Both the position numbers and the translations under genes were made by a program. DNA of 33,783 nt from NCBI GenBank assembly GCA_016194985.1, contig JACQAK010000012.1, positions 1-33,783 on the forward strand, written 5' to 3'. This DNA comes from Bacteroidota bacterium (GTDB lineage: Bacteria; Bacteroidota; Bacteroidia; B-17B0; Aurantibacillaceae). Below, piece by piece: positions 17,256 to 25,814 of this stretch (positions are counted from its first letter, which is position 1; every line of letters starts with the position of its first letter). The notes beneath the pieces are model-generated. The model ran no database searches. It had not been told where the DNA came from and was given only the letters and a program-made list of their open reading frames with translations.

Positions 17256-18098
17256 ATGTCGGCAGATATTAACATAAATTATTCTTCTTTTGGACAGTTA
17301 TCCGATTTGGCGGATACGCTTACCATAGAGTTATCCGAACATCTGATTACATTTTGTGAATTTCAATCAGAACAAAATAAACCTTTATTTGTTTGTTATT
17401 ATCCTATCGAAAATATTTTAAATTATTCGATAAGCGAGCATTTAATAAACGCCATTACACATTTTCGATTCTCAAAAAAAAGATACGCGCACGTTTACAT
17501 TAACTACTTTACAGCGCAGTTCACCCTATGCCCAACCTCTTTTTATCATTCAGAGAATAACCGCGCACTTCTTGAATTTAATACAGGCTCTGTGGCAGAT
17601 AAAATAGTATTAACAGACGATATCAATACTGATATTAAATTAATTTTTGCCATTGACGATGCTTTGAAATCTACCTTGGATCAGTTATTTCCGAATCATC
17701 AACTAAAGCATACCTTAACCGTATTGTCAAAGATGATGATGCAATCCGAAGAGCTGGTAAAAGAAAATATTATTCTGTCTGTTCACTCAAATTATATTGA
17801 AGTAGTTGTGAAACAAGAGCAAAAGTTATTGCTCACCAACCAGTATTCGATTAAAACACAGGAAGACGTACTATACTATGTATTGTTTATTTTAGAACAA
17901 TATCAGCTAAATCCTTTGACGGCCACTATTACCATTGTTGGAAATCTGGATGCTAACTCTGCATTAATTACTTCTTTAAAAAAATACATAAGGCATATCC
18001 GGTTGGCTCTTGGTCACAAAAGTCTCAATTGGTCACAAATCAATGGTGCTCCGCAGCATTTCAATTACACACTATTAAACCGTTTATTTTGCGAATAA
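17256..18098 (+). CDS. DUF3822 family protein
   Basis: The product has 280 residues and no signal peptide. It starts with a short polar stretch, then alternates strand and helix in an actin/hexokinase-like pattern (LTIELSEHLITFCEF, HVYINYFTAQFTLCPTSFY, FAIDDAL, IILSVHSNYIEVVV). The family is found almost only in Bacteroidota and is usually placed directly before rsmD, as here, where the genes overlap by 10 bp. The partnership suggests a link with 16S rRNA methylation or ribosome assembly, but no activity is established. No catalytic residues can be named. Confidence 0.85.
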   Translation: MSADININYSSFGQLSDLADTLTIELSEHLITFCEFQSEQNKPLFVCYYPIENILNYSISEHLINAITHFRFSKKRYAHVYINYFTAQFTLCPTSFYHSENNRALLEFNTGSVADKIVLTDDINTDIKLIFAIDDALKSTLDQLFPNHQLKHTLTVLSKMMMQSEELVKENIILSVHSNYIEVVVKQEQKLLLTNQYSIKTQEDVLYYVLFILEQYQLNPLTATITIVGNLDANSALITSLKKYIRHIRLALGHKSLNWSQINGAPQHFNYTLLNRLFCE

Positions 18099-18631
18099 TT
18101 GGCGGCATATATAAAGGTAAACAAATCATAGCGCCTAAAAACTTACCCGTTAGGCCAACAACCGATTTCGCCAAAGAAGGGTTGTTCAATATCTTAAATC
18201 ATAAAATTGATTTTGAAGATCTAACCGTGTTGGATCTGTTTTGTGGCACAGGAAATATCAGTTTGGAATTTGCTTCACGCGGCGCCCAAAAAATTCATGC
18301 CGTTGACAAACATTCGCCTTGCTTATACTTCCTGAAAGACACCGCCAAAGCACTTAAGATTAATACTATTTTTACAGACAGGGCTGATGTATTTAAATAT
18401 TTAGAAAAATCGCATTCGACCTTCGATCTTATTTTTGCAGACCCGCCTTATGAATTAGAAAATATTGCCATGATCCATGATCTCGTATTCAAACAACAGC
18501 TATTAAATGAAGGCGGTTTATTGATCATAGAGCATGGGCCAAAAACAGATCTAAGTACAAAAAAAAATTACGTAGAAACCCGTAAATACGGGAATGTGCA
18601 TTTCAGCTTTTTTAATCAGTCTGAGGATTAA
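18089..18631 (+). CDS. rsmD: 16S rRNA (guanine-966-N2)-methyltransferase
   Basis: The product has 180 residues when started at TTG 18089, which gives the family-standard opening (M)RIIGGIYKGKQI; a longer in-frame start at 18029 would add 20 unrelated residues inside the DUF3822 gene. Motif I is DLFCGTG at 49-55. The catalytic motif DPPY is at 118-121 in FADPPYE. VRPTTDFAKEGLFNIL is the conserved RNA-binding segment. RsmD transfers a methyl group from S-adenosylmethionine to N2 of G966 of 16S rRNA in the small subunit. The 10-bp overlap with the previous gene implies coupled translation. Confidence 0.93.
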   Translation: MRIIGGIYKGKQIIAPKNLPVRPTTDFAKEGLFNILNHKIDFEDLTVLDLFCGTGNISLEFASRGAQKIHAVDKHSPCLYFLKDTAKALKINTIFTDRADVFKYLEKSHSTFDLIFADPPYELENIAMIHDLVFKQQLLNEGGLLIIEHGPKTDLSTKKNYVETRKYGNVHFSFFNQSED

Positions 18632-18674
18632 CATATCTTAATAATAAGCTCTGAAAATAATCTGTAACTTATAG

Positions 18675-18682
18675 TATATTTG
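18675..18682 (+). promoter_or_regulatory. Candidate -7 promoter element
   Basis: TATATTTG matches TAnnTTTG, and TCTG at 18650-18653 sits 21 bp upstream as a weak -33. The element covers the alternative TTG at 18680, so if the promoter is real the ATG at 18698 must be the start. Confidence 0.45.
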
Positions 18683-18697
18683 GTATTATACAAGCAT

Positions 18698-20110
18698 ATG
18701 AGGTTTTTAACTGTATTTCTTTTTGGCCTATTGATGGCAGGTAGTGCCCAAAACATTACTATCAAAGGAAAAGCGCATGCCTCTCATATTGGAAAAGAAG
18801 TTGTATTAAGTGACTTTTCTGATTACGTTACTTACACCTTAATTAAAGAGAGTTCAGATACGATAGATAAAGATGGTTACTTTGAGCTTAGGCTCCAATC
18901 AAAAATTACCAAACCCGTGTTGATTAGTATCCAGAATCTGGTTGGAAAAATTTATGTGCAGCCAAATTTCGTTTATGGTATTTATTTCCCGGAACAGGAT
19001 TCTTTGGCCAACCATCAGGAAGGAACCGAAACCACTGTTGATATTAGTGTTTACGGCAAGGACAGTACTGAATTAAATGCGTTGATCATTGATTTCAATA
19101 CCCAATACAATAATTTATTTTTAAATGTAAAAGACGGGTACTTATCCCCTGCAAAATTAAATGTCTTGCTGGATACATTTGTGGTTACTTGTCAGAAAAG
19201 ATACGCCCATATTAAAAACCCTTACTTCAAAAACTATGTGAACTACTCCTTCGCCAATTTTTTCTCAAGCACATCCAGAAGTAAATTGTTTTTATATAAA
19301 CAGTTTATTGATAAAAAACCCATACAGTATTCAAATTACGAATACATGCAATTTTTTAATGTTCATTTCAAAGGTTATTTAAAAGCGTATGCATCAACCA
19401 AAAACGGTGGAAATATTTACAACAGCATTAATGCTTTTGGTGACTATAAAGATTTGTGGACACAATTCAAGTCCGATAAATCCATCACTAATGATACTGT
19501 TCGTGAACTATTGATATTAAAGGGCTTGATCGATTTTTATTATAGTCCTGATTTTGATAAAAAACAGGTACAAAGCGTAATCGAGCAATTGTACCGCGAA
19601 ACAAAAGTTCAGGAAAACAAGACCATTGCATTTAATATGCTACAAACTATTTATCAATTGCAGCCAGGTGCTCCCGCCCCTGATTTTACAGCCAATGATA
19701 AGGCCGGCATGAAGGTAAACTTGTTTAGTTATAAAGGGAAACACATATACCTCAACTTTTTTTCGAGCGAAAGTGAAACCAGTCAGAAAGAAATGCAAAA
19801 GATTGTTGATTTAAAGAAAAAGTTCAATGATAAAATCACCTTTATCAGCGTTTGTTTGGACGATAGCGTTAAAAGCTATAAAGCCTACTTAAAAGCAAAT
19901 CCCAAACAGGATTGGATCATTTTACATCAGGCGCAAAATAGTTCTGCCCGACAAGCATATAACATCAAAACCTTGTCAGGTTTTTTCTTTATCAATCCTC
20001 AGATGCAACTGGCGCAATCTCCTGCGTTAATGCCTAGTGAAGGCATCGAATACAAATTCAATGCCTTGTTCAGGCCCAAAAAAAAGAATACGATTACCGG
20101 AATTCGTTAG
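18698..20110 (+). CDS. Secreted thioredoxin-fold protein lacking redox cysteines
   Basis: The product is 470 residues from the ATG at 18698; a TTG 18 bp upstream lies within a candidate promoter. A signal peptide covers the first ~18 residues (LMAGSAQ). Residues ~20-110 resemble the N-terminal beta domain of TlpA-type Bacteroidota proteins (ITIKGKAHASHIGKEVVLSDF). A helical middle part follows. The C-terminal thioredoxin/AhpC-like domain starts at PGAPAPDFTAND (~322). Where TlpA proteins have WCxxC after an Asn-Phe, this one has Ser359-Glu-Thr-Ser362 (NFFSSESETS), so it cannot do disulfide exchange there. A binding or structural role is inferred. The stop is 1 bp from the convergent heme A synthase gene. 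Confidence 0.78.
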   Translation: MRFLTVFLFGLLMAGSAQNITIKGKAHASHIGKEVVLSDFSDYVTYTLIKESSDTIDKDGYFELRLQSKITKPVLISIQNLVGKIYVQPNFVYGIYFPEQDSLANHQEGTETTVDISVYGKDSTELNALIIDFNTQYNNLFLNVKDGYLSPAKLNVLLDTFVVTCQKRYAHIKNPYFKNYVNYSFANFFSSTSRSKLFLYKQFIDKKPIQYSNYEYMQFFNVHFKGYLKAYASTKNGGNIYNSINAFGDYKDLWTQFKSDKSITNDTVRELLILKGLIDFYYSPDFDKKQVQSVIEQLYRETKVQENKTIAFNMLQTIYQLQPGAPAPDFTANDKAGMKVNLFSYKGKHIYLNFFSSESETSQKEMQKIVDLKKKFNDKITFISVCLDDSVKSYKAYLKANPKQDWIILHQAQNSSARQAYNIKTLSGFFFINPQMQLAQSPALMPSEGIEYKFNALFRPKKKNTITGIR

Positions 20111-20111
20111 T

Positions 20112-21167
20112 TCAATCTACTTTCCTAAACGTATGAAAAATTAAATACACGCCTGTTCCGAATAAAAAGAAAGCACCTGTTTGATGTAATACACCCAACA
20201 CAACAGGAACCTGATACAACAAGGTTAATACACCTAAAATAAATTGTAAAGTAACTCCATAGATTAAAAACGTTACACCTCTGTATTGAGACGCATTCAA
20301 TTTCAATTTGGTGGATTTATACCAAATGATACATACCACAATACAAACTACAATTGCCAATGTGCGATGCACGAATTGTATGCCACTGGCATTTTCAAAA
20401 AAGTTCAAATAAAAACTTCCTTTCATTGTTACCTGTTCTGCAATCCATTCATCTCCCATTTTTGGCCAGGTATTGAATATCTGCCCCGGGCGGATTTTAG
20501 CAGCATCACCCTCTACATAACCCGCAGTAAATGCCCCATAAATAATCTGCATAATCAACAGCACAAAAAACGACAACGCCCACCATTTCAATTTGCCTCC
20601 GGTATTCTCTTCGATCTGATTTTTTGGGTTTAACAATTTCAATGCAAACCAGAACGTAAAGGCAAATAAAGTAAAGGCGCTCATCAAATGAGTTGCTAAT
20701 CTGAAATGGCTTACAGCGGGTTTATCCTGCAAACCACTATATACCATCCACCAGCCAATAACAGCTTGCATAGCGCCCATAAAAAACAATAAAATCAAAG
20801 AAGGCAGCATTTGTTTGTTGATCTTTTTTCGAATGATCAACACCACCAACCCGATAGCAAATACATACATCATGGTGCGACCAACCAACCGATGAAAATA
20901 TTCCCAAAAAAAGATGTGCTTGAATTCTGCCATTTGCATGGTGTAATTCACTTTCATGAATTCCGGACTTTGCTGATATTTGGCAAAACGTTCCTGCCAT
21001 GCCTGCTCAGATAAAGGGGGGATGGAGCCCATAAAACTCCAGTCGGTAATAGATAAGCCTGAATGGGTTAATCGAGTAATACAACCAATTACAACCATTA
21101 AATACACCAAGGCACAGCCCGTCAACAGCCAATAAATAACCGCTTTGTTTGAATTTTGAGAAATCAT
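20112..21167 (-). CDS. ctaA: Heme A synthase (COX15/CtaA family)
   Basis: The product is 351 residues from the ATG at 21167; the longer frame to 21239 starts at TTG and adds 24 poorly fitting residues. About eight membrane helices are visible. Conserved heme-ligand histidines appear in EYFHRLVGR, SHFRLATHL, FVHRTLA and VLHQTGA, and IGCITRLTHSGLSI near the start is a family signature. The length with the long loop around AKIRPGQIFNTWPKMGDEW fits the larger COX15-like branch. The enzyme oxidises the methyl of heme O to give heme A for aa3-type cytochrome oxidase, in the inner membrane. No ctaB or oxidase genes are next to it in the window. Confidence 0.93.
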   Translation of the reverse strand: MISQNSNKAVIYWLLTGCALVYLMVVIGCITRLTHSGLSITDWSFMGSIPPLSEQAWQERFAKYQQSPEFMKVNYTMQMAEFKHIFFWEYFHRLVGRTMMYVFAIGLVVLIIRKKINKQMLPSLILLFFMGAMQAVIGWWMVYSGLQDKPAVSHFRLATHLMSAFTLFAFTFWFALKLLNPKNQIEENTGGKLKWWALSFFVLLIMQIIYGAFTAGYVEGDAAKIRPGQIFNTWPKMGDEWIAEQVTMKGSFYLNFFENASGIQFVHRTLAIVVCIVVCIIWYKSTKLKLNASQYRGVTFLIYGVTLQFILGVLTLLYQVPVVLGVLHQTGAFFLFGTGVYLIFHTFRKVD

Positions 21168-21289
21168 GGAGAATAAATTTGCGTACAAACTTACTAAGCA
21201 TTTGGCAATTATTAAGGAAAAAAACGCCCTAAAAGTCAATTTCTTCTAAAATAAAATCTTATTTTTAAAAGCAATTAATTTATAACTAG

Positions 21290-22156
21290 ATGAAGGGAAT
21301 AATATTAGCCGGAGGCTCTGGCACGCGTTTACATCCATTAACATTGGCTATGAGTAAACAAATGATGCCGATTTATGATAAACCAATGATCTATTATCCA
21401 TTATCCGTGCTTATGATGGCCGGTATCAATGAAATACTTATCATTTCTACTCCTCAGGATTTACCTAATTTTGAGCGATTACTGGGTAGTGGTGAGCAAT
21501 TGGGTTGCAAATTCAGTTATGCTGTTCAGGAAGTACCTAACGGTTTAGCGCAAGCTTTTGTGATTGGAGAGCAATTTATCGGAAAAGACAAAGTTGCTCT
21601 GGTATTAGGTGACAATATATTTTATGGCGTAGGATTGGGCCGTATGTTGCAAAAAATCAATAATCCGGATGGAGGCGTTGTATTTGCCTACCATGTAAGC
21701 GATCCTGAGCGCTATGGTGTTGTGGATTTTGATAAGGATTTCAACGTTTTATCAATAGAAGAAAAACCAACTGTTCCAAAATCCAATTATGCCGTTCCGG
21801 GATTGTATTTTTATGATAACTCTGTTGTGGAAATTGCTAAAACATTAAAACCATCTCCACGTGGAGAATATGAAATCACGGACGTTAACAAAGAATATTT
21901 AAAACGTAAGCAACTTAAAGTGTCTATTTTAGACAGAGGTACTGCCTGGTTAGATACCGGAACATTTGCATCCCTGATGCAGGCCGGACAATTTGTTCAG
22001 GTTATTGAAGAACGCCAGGGATTGAAAATCGGTTGTATTGAAGAAATTGCTTTTAAAATGGGATTCATTACCAAAGAGCAATTAATAAAAATAGCGACAC
22101 CTTTAACCAAAAGTGGTTACGGAACTTACTTATTAAAAATGGCAGAAGCCAAATAG
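21290..22156 (+). CDS. rmlA: Glucose-1-phosphate thymidylyltransferase
   Basis: The product has 288 residues, the normal family length. The nucleotide-binding signature [13 protein letters not shown] is at ~6-18, followed by [28 protein letters not shown], and [20 protein letters not shown]. It makes dTDP-glucose from dTTP and glucose-1-phosphate, the first step of dTDP-L-rhamnose synthesis, in the cytosol. The other rml genes (rmlB, C, D) are not adjacent, so this appears to be a lone copy or part of a dispersed pathway. The next gene starts 20 bp later. Confidence 0.96.
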   Translation: MKGIILAGGSGTRLHPLTLAMSKQMMPIYDKPMIYYPLSVLMMAGINEILIISTPQDLPNFERLLGSGEQLGCKFSYAVQEVPNGLAQAFVIGEQFIGKDKVALVLGDNIFYGVGLGRMLQKINNPDGGVVFAYHVSDPERYGVVDFDKDFNVLSIEEKPTVPKSNYAVPGLYFYDNSVVEIAKTLKPSPRGEYEITDVNKEYLKRKQLKVSILDRGTAWLDTGTFASLMQAGQFVQVIEERQGLKIGCIEEIAFKMGFITKEQLIKIATPLTKSGYGTYLLKMAEAK

Positions 22157-22176
22157 TTTAACCACATTATAAAAAC

Positions 22177-23160
22177 GTGCAAGCATACGCTCCCTTATTC
22201 AGTATTCTAAATCAAGCTATTGATGATCAGCAATATTCTTTAAACAAGGCTTTACCAAAAGAAATGTATGAGCCCATGGCTTATATCATTGGCCTGGGCG
22301 GTAAACGCGTAAGACCTTTATTGACATTGGTTGGTTGCGAACTGTTTGATGCAAATCCAAAAGAGGCTATACATGCGGCATTAGCTGTAGAGTTGTTTCA
22401 CAACTTCTCTCTGATACATGATGACATCTTAGATAATGCTCCATTACGCAGAGGACATTCAACTGTTCACGAAAAGTGGGGACACAATATTGCCCTGTTG
22501 AGTGGCGACGGTATGATGGTAAAAGCATTTGACATCTTATCAAATGCCAATTCTCATCATGTTTTGGAATTACTTAAATTATTTTCGAGAACAGCTATAG
22601 AAGTATGCGAAGGTCAACAGCTGGATATGAATTTTGAAACACAGGAAAAAGTAAGTGTTGAAAATTACATTCATATGATCACCTATAAAACAGCTGTATT
22701 ATTAGGCTGCAGCTTACAAATGGGTGCTATTTGCGCCAATGCTTCCGACAAAAATCAAAAACATATTTACGAATTTGGCAAGCATGTAGGTATTGCTTTT
22801 CAAATACTGGATGATGTGTTGGATGTATACGCCGATGATGGAAAATTTGGTAAACAGGTAGGCGGAGACATTCTCTCTAATAAAAAAACATTTATGCTGT
22901 TAAATGCTTTTGAGTTAGCAAATGAAAACCAAAGCAGCTCATTACAGTATTTATTGACCTCTAAAGAAGTGCTGCCAACAGAAAAAGTTAAACAGGTAAC
23001 TGCTATTTACGATACTCTGGGAGTAAGAGAATTAGCTGTGAAAGAAGCAAATACGCATACGGCTATTGCCTTAAAACATCTGGAAGAATTAGATGCCGAA
23101 GCGACGAGAAAAAATGATCTGAAAGCATTTGCCCTTCATTTATTAAACAGAGAAGTATAA
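22177..23160 (+). CDS. Polyprenyl (isoprenyl) diphosphate synthase
   Basis: The product is 327 residues with a GTG start at 22177. The family signatures are GGKRVRP (41-47), the first Asp-rich motif DDILD at 82-86, followed by RRG, and the second, DDVLD at 212-216. These bind diphosphate through magnesium. The enzyme condenses isopentenyl diphosphate onto an allylic primer to make the polyprenyl chain of menaquinone or other isoprenoids. Phe77, five residues before the first motif, is a position where aromatic residues usually limit chain length (known from archaeal GGPP synthases). A shorter product such as GGPP is therefore possible, but the product is not decided here. It lies 20 bp after rmlA and 4 bp before the thioesterase. 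Confidence 0.92.
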   Translation: MQAYAPLFSILNQAIDDQQYSLNKALPKEMYEPMAYIIGLGGKRVRPLLTLVGCELFDANPKEAIHAALAVELFHNFSLIHDDILDNAPLRRGHSTVHEKWGHNIALLSGDGMMVKAFDILSNANSHHVLELLKLFSRTAIEVCEGQQLDMNFETQEKVSVENYIHMITYKTAVLLGCSLQMGAICANASDKNQKHIYEFGKHVGIAFQILDDVLDVYADDGKFGKQVGGDILSNKKTFMLLNAFELANENQSSSLQYLLTSKEVLPTEKVKQVTAIYDTLGVRELAVKEANTHTAIALKHLEELDAEATRKNDLKAFALHLLNREV

Positions 23161-23164
23161 TATC

Positions 23165-23599
23165 ATGGAACTACACGAGTTACTCTCTTCGTATTCACAC
23201 AAAATAAAAATTCAAATTCGTTTCAAAGATATTGACAAGCAAGGGCACGTCAATAATGCCAATCACATCACCTATTTTGAAATGGGCCGTGTGGATTATT
23301 TTAAAGAAGTTTTAAGAAAGAAAAACAACTGGATTAAAACCGGGATGATCCTGGCAAAAACAGAAATTACTTACAAACGCCCTATTTTACTGGAAGACGA
23401 GGTATACTGTTACACTAAAATTACCCGTTTTGGCACTAAGAGCTTTGATGCCGAAACGGTATTAACCATTGAAAATAATGGAGAAAAGCAATTGTGTGCC
23501 TTTGGTAAATGCACGCTGGTATGCATGAATTACGAGGCCAACGAAACCGTTGAAGTACCTAAAGAATGGATAGAAGCGGTAGAAGCATTTGAAAAATAA
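23165..23599 (+). CDS. Hotdog-fold acyl-CoA thioesterase
   Basis: The product has 144 residues. RFKDIDKQGHVNNANHITYFE is the active-site region of the 4-hydroxybenzoyl-CoA thioesterase/YbgC group, with Asp before QGHVNN as the probable catalytic acid. ITYKRPILLEDEV and the strand-rich remainder fit a single hotdog domain. It should hydrolyse an acyl-CoA thioester in the cytosol; the substrate is not known. It begins 4 bp after the prenyl synthase stop, so the three genes 21290-23599 probably form one transcript, closed by the terminator that follows. Confidence 0.88.
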   Translation: MELHELLSSYSHKIKIQIRFKDIDKQGHVNNANHITYFEMGRVDYFKEVLRKKNNWIKTGMILAKTEITYKRPILLEDEVYCYTKITRFGTKSFDAETVLTIENNGEKQLCAFGKCTLVCMNYEANETVEVPKEWIEAVEAFEK

Positions 23600-23634
23600 A
23601 AAAGCTTCGCTAAAATTAGCGAAGCTTTTTTATT
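23600..23634. terminator. Bidirectional rho-independent terminator
   Basis: AAAAGCTTCGCTAA (23600-23613) pairs with TTAGCGAAGCTTTT (23616-23629), flanked by A-runs on the left and T-runs on the right. The genes on both sides converge on it (stops at 23599 and 23651), so it can end both transcripts. Confidence 0.9.
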
Positions 23635-23650
23635 TCTTACAATTAGACTG

Positions 23651-24298
23651 TTATTGTTTGACAAATTTTCTTAAAGATGGGCCAAATGCAGATCCTACTA
23701 ACTTCCATTCTAAAGTTGTATCAACTGCATTTTTTCTCAATTTACCGTTTGTTCCATAAAAATCTCCAATAGCATCACCTGTTTGAGGAGGAATAACGAT
23801 ATCAGAATCATTTACTAATCCAAAATAGACATCAAACACAAATGCATTATTTCCGGCTACACCACCAACATTATCGGTAGTATACAACCCTGTTCCTATT
23901 TTAGTGACTGTTACTGTTTGACTATTAGATGATCTTGCATAAATACCCGAATAATCATCTGTTGAAGAAACAGGAGTCACCAAAATTAATCTGGATGCTT
24001 TTAAATTATATCCGTATTCGGTTTTTTTCTCATAAGTTAATGAATAAAAACCTGGTACTGATAAATCAACATCACTGGATGTAGGAGTCGTAATAATTGA
24101 TTCTACGCCTTGCTCATCTGTAAATTTTACTCCGGGATCTGAATAACTACCCGGTCCTGCGGGAGTACTAAATGCAGTTGGTCCAATTAATTCAAATTTT
24201 GGAACTTTTACCACTTTGGATTCTCCCGGTATATCTTTCTTTTTACAAGCTACAATTACAAGTATGCTTGCCAAAACTATCAATGCTATTTTTTTCAT
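23651..24298 (-). CDS. Surface lipoprotein with Ig-like (DUF5012-type) domain
   Basis: The product has 215 residues. The signal ends IVAC, so Cys18 is lipidated, followed by KKKDIPGESK. Residues ~35-110 look like an immunoglobulin-like DUF5011/5012-type domain (PGSYSDPGVKFTDEQG, VDLSVPGFYSLTYEK). The second half, after DDYSGIYAR, is a beta-rich domain of the kind found in BT_2262-like proteins from Bacteroidota carbohydrate and nutrient uptake loci. It follows susD by 19 bp and is the last gene of the susC-susD operon, so it probably acts as an extra substrate-binding lipoprotein on the cell surface. The substrate is unknown. Confidence 0.78.
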   Translation of the reverse strand: MKKIALIVLASILVIVACKKKDIPGESKVVKVPKFELIGPTAFSTPAGPGSYSDPGVKFTDEQGVESIITTPTSSDVDLSVPGFYSLTYEKKTEYGYNLKASRLILVTPVSSTDDYSGIYARSSNSQTVTVTKIGTGLYTTDNVGGVAGNNAFVFDVYFGLVNDSDIVIPPQTGDAIGDFYGTNGKLRKNAVDTTLEWKLVGSAFGPSLRKFVKQ

Positions 24299-24317
24299 AA
24301 TTTTTTGTTTTTAAAAA

Positions 24318-25793
24318 TTAGTTAATATCCCACCACACTCTGTCGTAAATAACATGTTGAGCCGGCACGTTAGGGTTTCTTGTTAATTCAGTACTTGGAT
24401 AAAACATACGGTTAGGCATTCTTCCTGAACCAATAAACGAATTAACTGATTCTATTAAAATATCAGGGTATCCTGTTCTTCTGTACTCTGTCCAGGCTTC
24501 ATTTCCTTGGTTACCACACATTGAAAACCATTTTTGTGTAATAATCGCCTGTACTTTATCTTCTGTAGTTCCTCCGGTAGGGAATCCAAGTCCCGGTTGC
24601 GAGAAATAAGTTGTTGCTTGTGCACTTGTTAAACCATAAGCCAAATAATTTGCGATAATTCCGTCTTCATATAATTGTTTGGCATCACCAGCCATCCAGC
24701 CACGGGCAACAGCTTCTGATTGTAGAAACAAGCTTTCATAATCGCTGATTAATTTCACAGGAGCAGAAGCCGCTTTAGCAGGCTTATCTCTTAAAGATGA
24801 ATAATTAGCTCCTGTTAAAGCATTAGGCAATGATAGTTGAGAAACAGGAATACTAGATGTATAATCTCCCTGAGTATTTCCGGCATAATCAGGACCTGCG
24901 ATTGTATCATAAAATACGGTGATTCGATCGTCTGCTGCATAATACATAGTATCTAAACAAGTAGAACTTGCCACTAAATTTTGTGTTCCACTAATTTCAG
25001 AAAAAACAGAATATAAAGGATTAGTACCTCCGGGAGTTGTAGAGTATTTAATCTGAACATTTTCTCCGGTTCCTAAAAATGCTTCTCCTGCCATAGCAGA
25101 GATACCAGCATTTGCTTTTGCAGGATCCACATAAGCCATACGTAAATACACCTTTAATTTAAGGGTATTTGCAAACTTACGCCACATGCTCATATTTCCA
25201 CCCAATAATAAATCATTTGTAGAAGGGCCATCTGTAGCATTTACATCAATTAAAGCTATTCCATCATTAATTAATGTAATAATTCCGGTATACACGTCTT
25301 TTTGAGAATCATACTTAGGAGAAAGAATACCATCTTCTGCCTGTAATGCTTCTGAGAAAGGAATATCTCCAAAATTATCTGTTAATACCTGATATGTATA
25401 TGCCTGCAGGATTTTTGCACAAGCTACATATTGTAGTTTACCTGTTTCTGTTCCTTTCTTTACAACGTAATTTAAATCCTGTAATGCATCAGAATAACAT
25501 ATTCTCCAGGGGCTATCAAAATCTGATGCAGACGGTGAGTATTGATCGATGGATTTATACTGTGAAGAATATGGATTTTGCGTCCAGTATTGTGCCCACA
25601 TACATCCAAAAATCTGAAAATTATTACCCATCACATGACCAATGGCTAATTCAGCGGAAGGTAAAACATCCTTAATATCAACCTTTTCAGGAGAGTTTGG
25701 ATTTGTATTGATTTCTAAAAAATCTTTTTTACATCCAACAAAGGCTATAGAAGCCAATGTTGCCGTAACTATATATATTCTTATTTTTTTCAT
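24318..25793 (-). CDS. SusD/RagB-family nutrient-binding outer-membrane lipoprotein
   Basis: The product has 491 residues. The signal ends FVGC (lipidated Cys21), then KKDFLEINTNPNSPEKVD, the standard start of SusD-like proteins of the SusD-like_2 type. MWAQYWTQNPYSSQY and WRICYSDALQDLNYVV are in the helical core, and MWRKFANTLKLKVYLRMAYVDP is the conserved tetratricopeptide-like helix. The C-terminal part has FSMCGNQGNEAWTEYRRTGYPDIL, also a family landmark. SusD proteins sit as lids over SusC barrels and capture oligosaccharides or peptides. The substrate is unknown. The gene is 21 bp downstream of susC. Confidence 0.95.
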   Translation of the reverse strand: MKKIRIYIVTATLASIAFVGCKKDFLEINTNPNSPEKVDIKDVLPSAELAIGHVMGNNFQIFGCMWAQYWTQNPYSSQYKSIDQYSPSASDFDSPWRICYSDALQDLNYVVKKGTETGKLQYVACAKILQAYTYQVLTDNFGDIPFSEALQAEDGILSPKYDSQKDVYTGIITLINDGIALIDVNATDGPSTNDLLLGGNMSMWRKFANTLKLKVYLRMAYVDPAKANAGISAMAGEAFLGTGENVQIKYSTTPGGTNPLYSVFSEISGTQNLVASSTCLDTMYYAADDRITVFYDTIAGPDYAGNTQGDYTSSIPVSQLSLPNALTGANYSSLRDKPAKAASAPVKLISDYESLFLQSEAVARGWMAGDAKQLYEDGIIANYLAYGLTSAQATTYFSQPGLGFPTGGTTEDKVQAIITQKWFSMCGNQGNEAWTEYRRTGYPDILIESVNSFIGSGRMPNRMFYPSTELTRNPNVPAQHVIYDRVWWDIN

Positions 25794-25814
25794 CTTACAA
25801 TTTTTTACAGTTTA

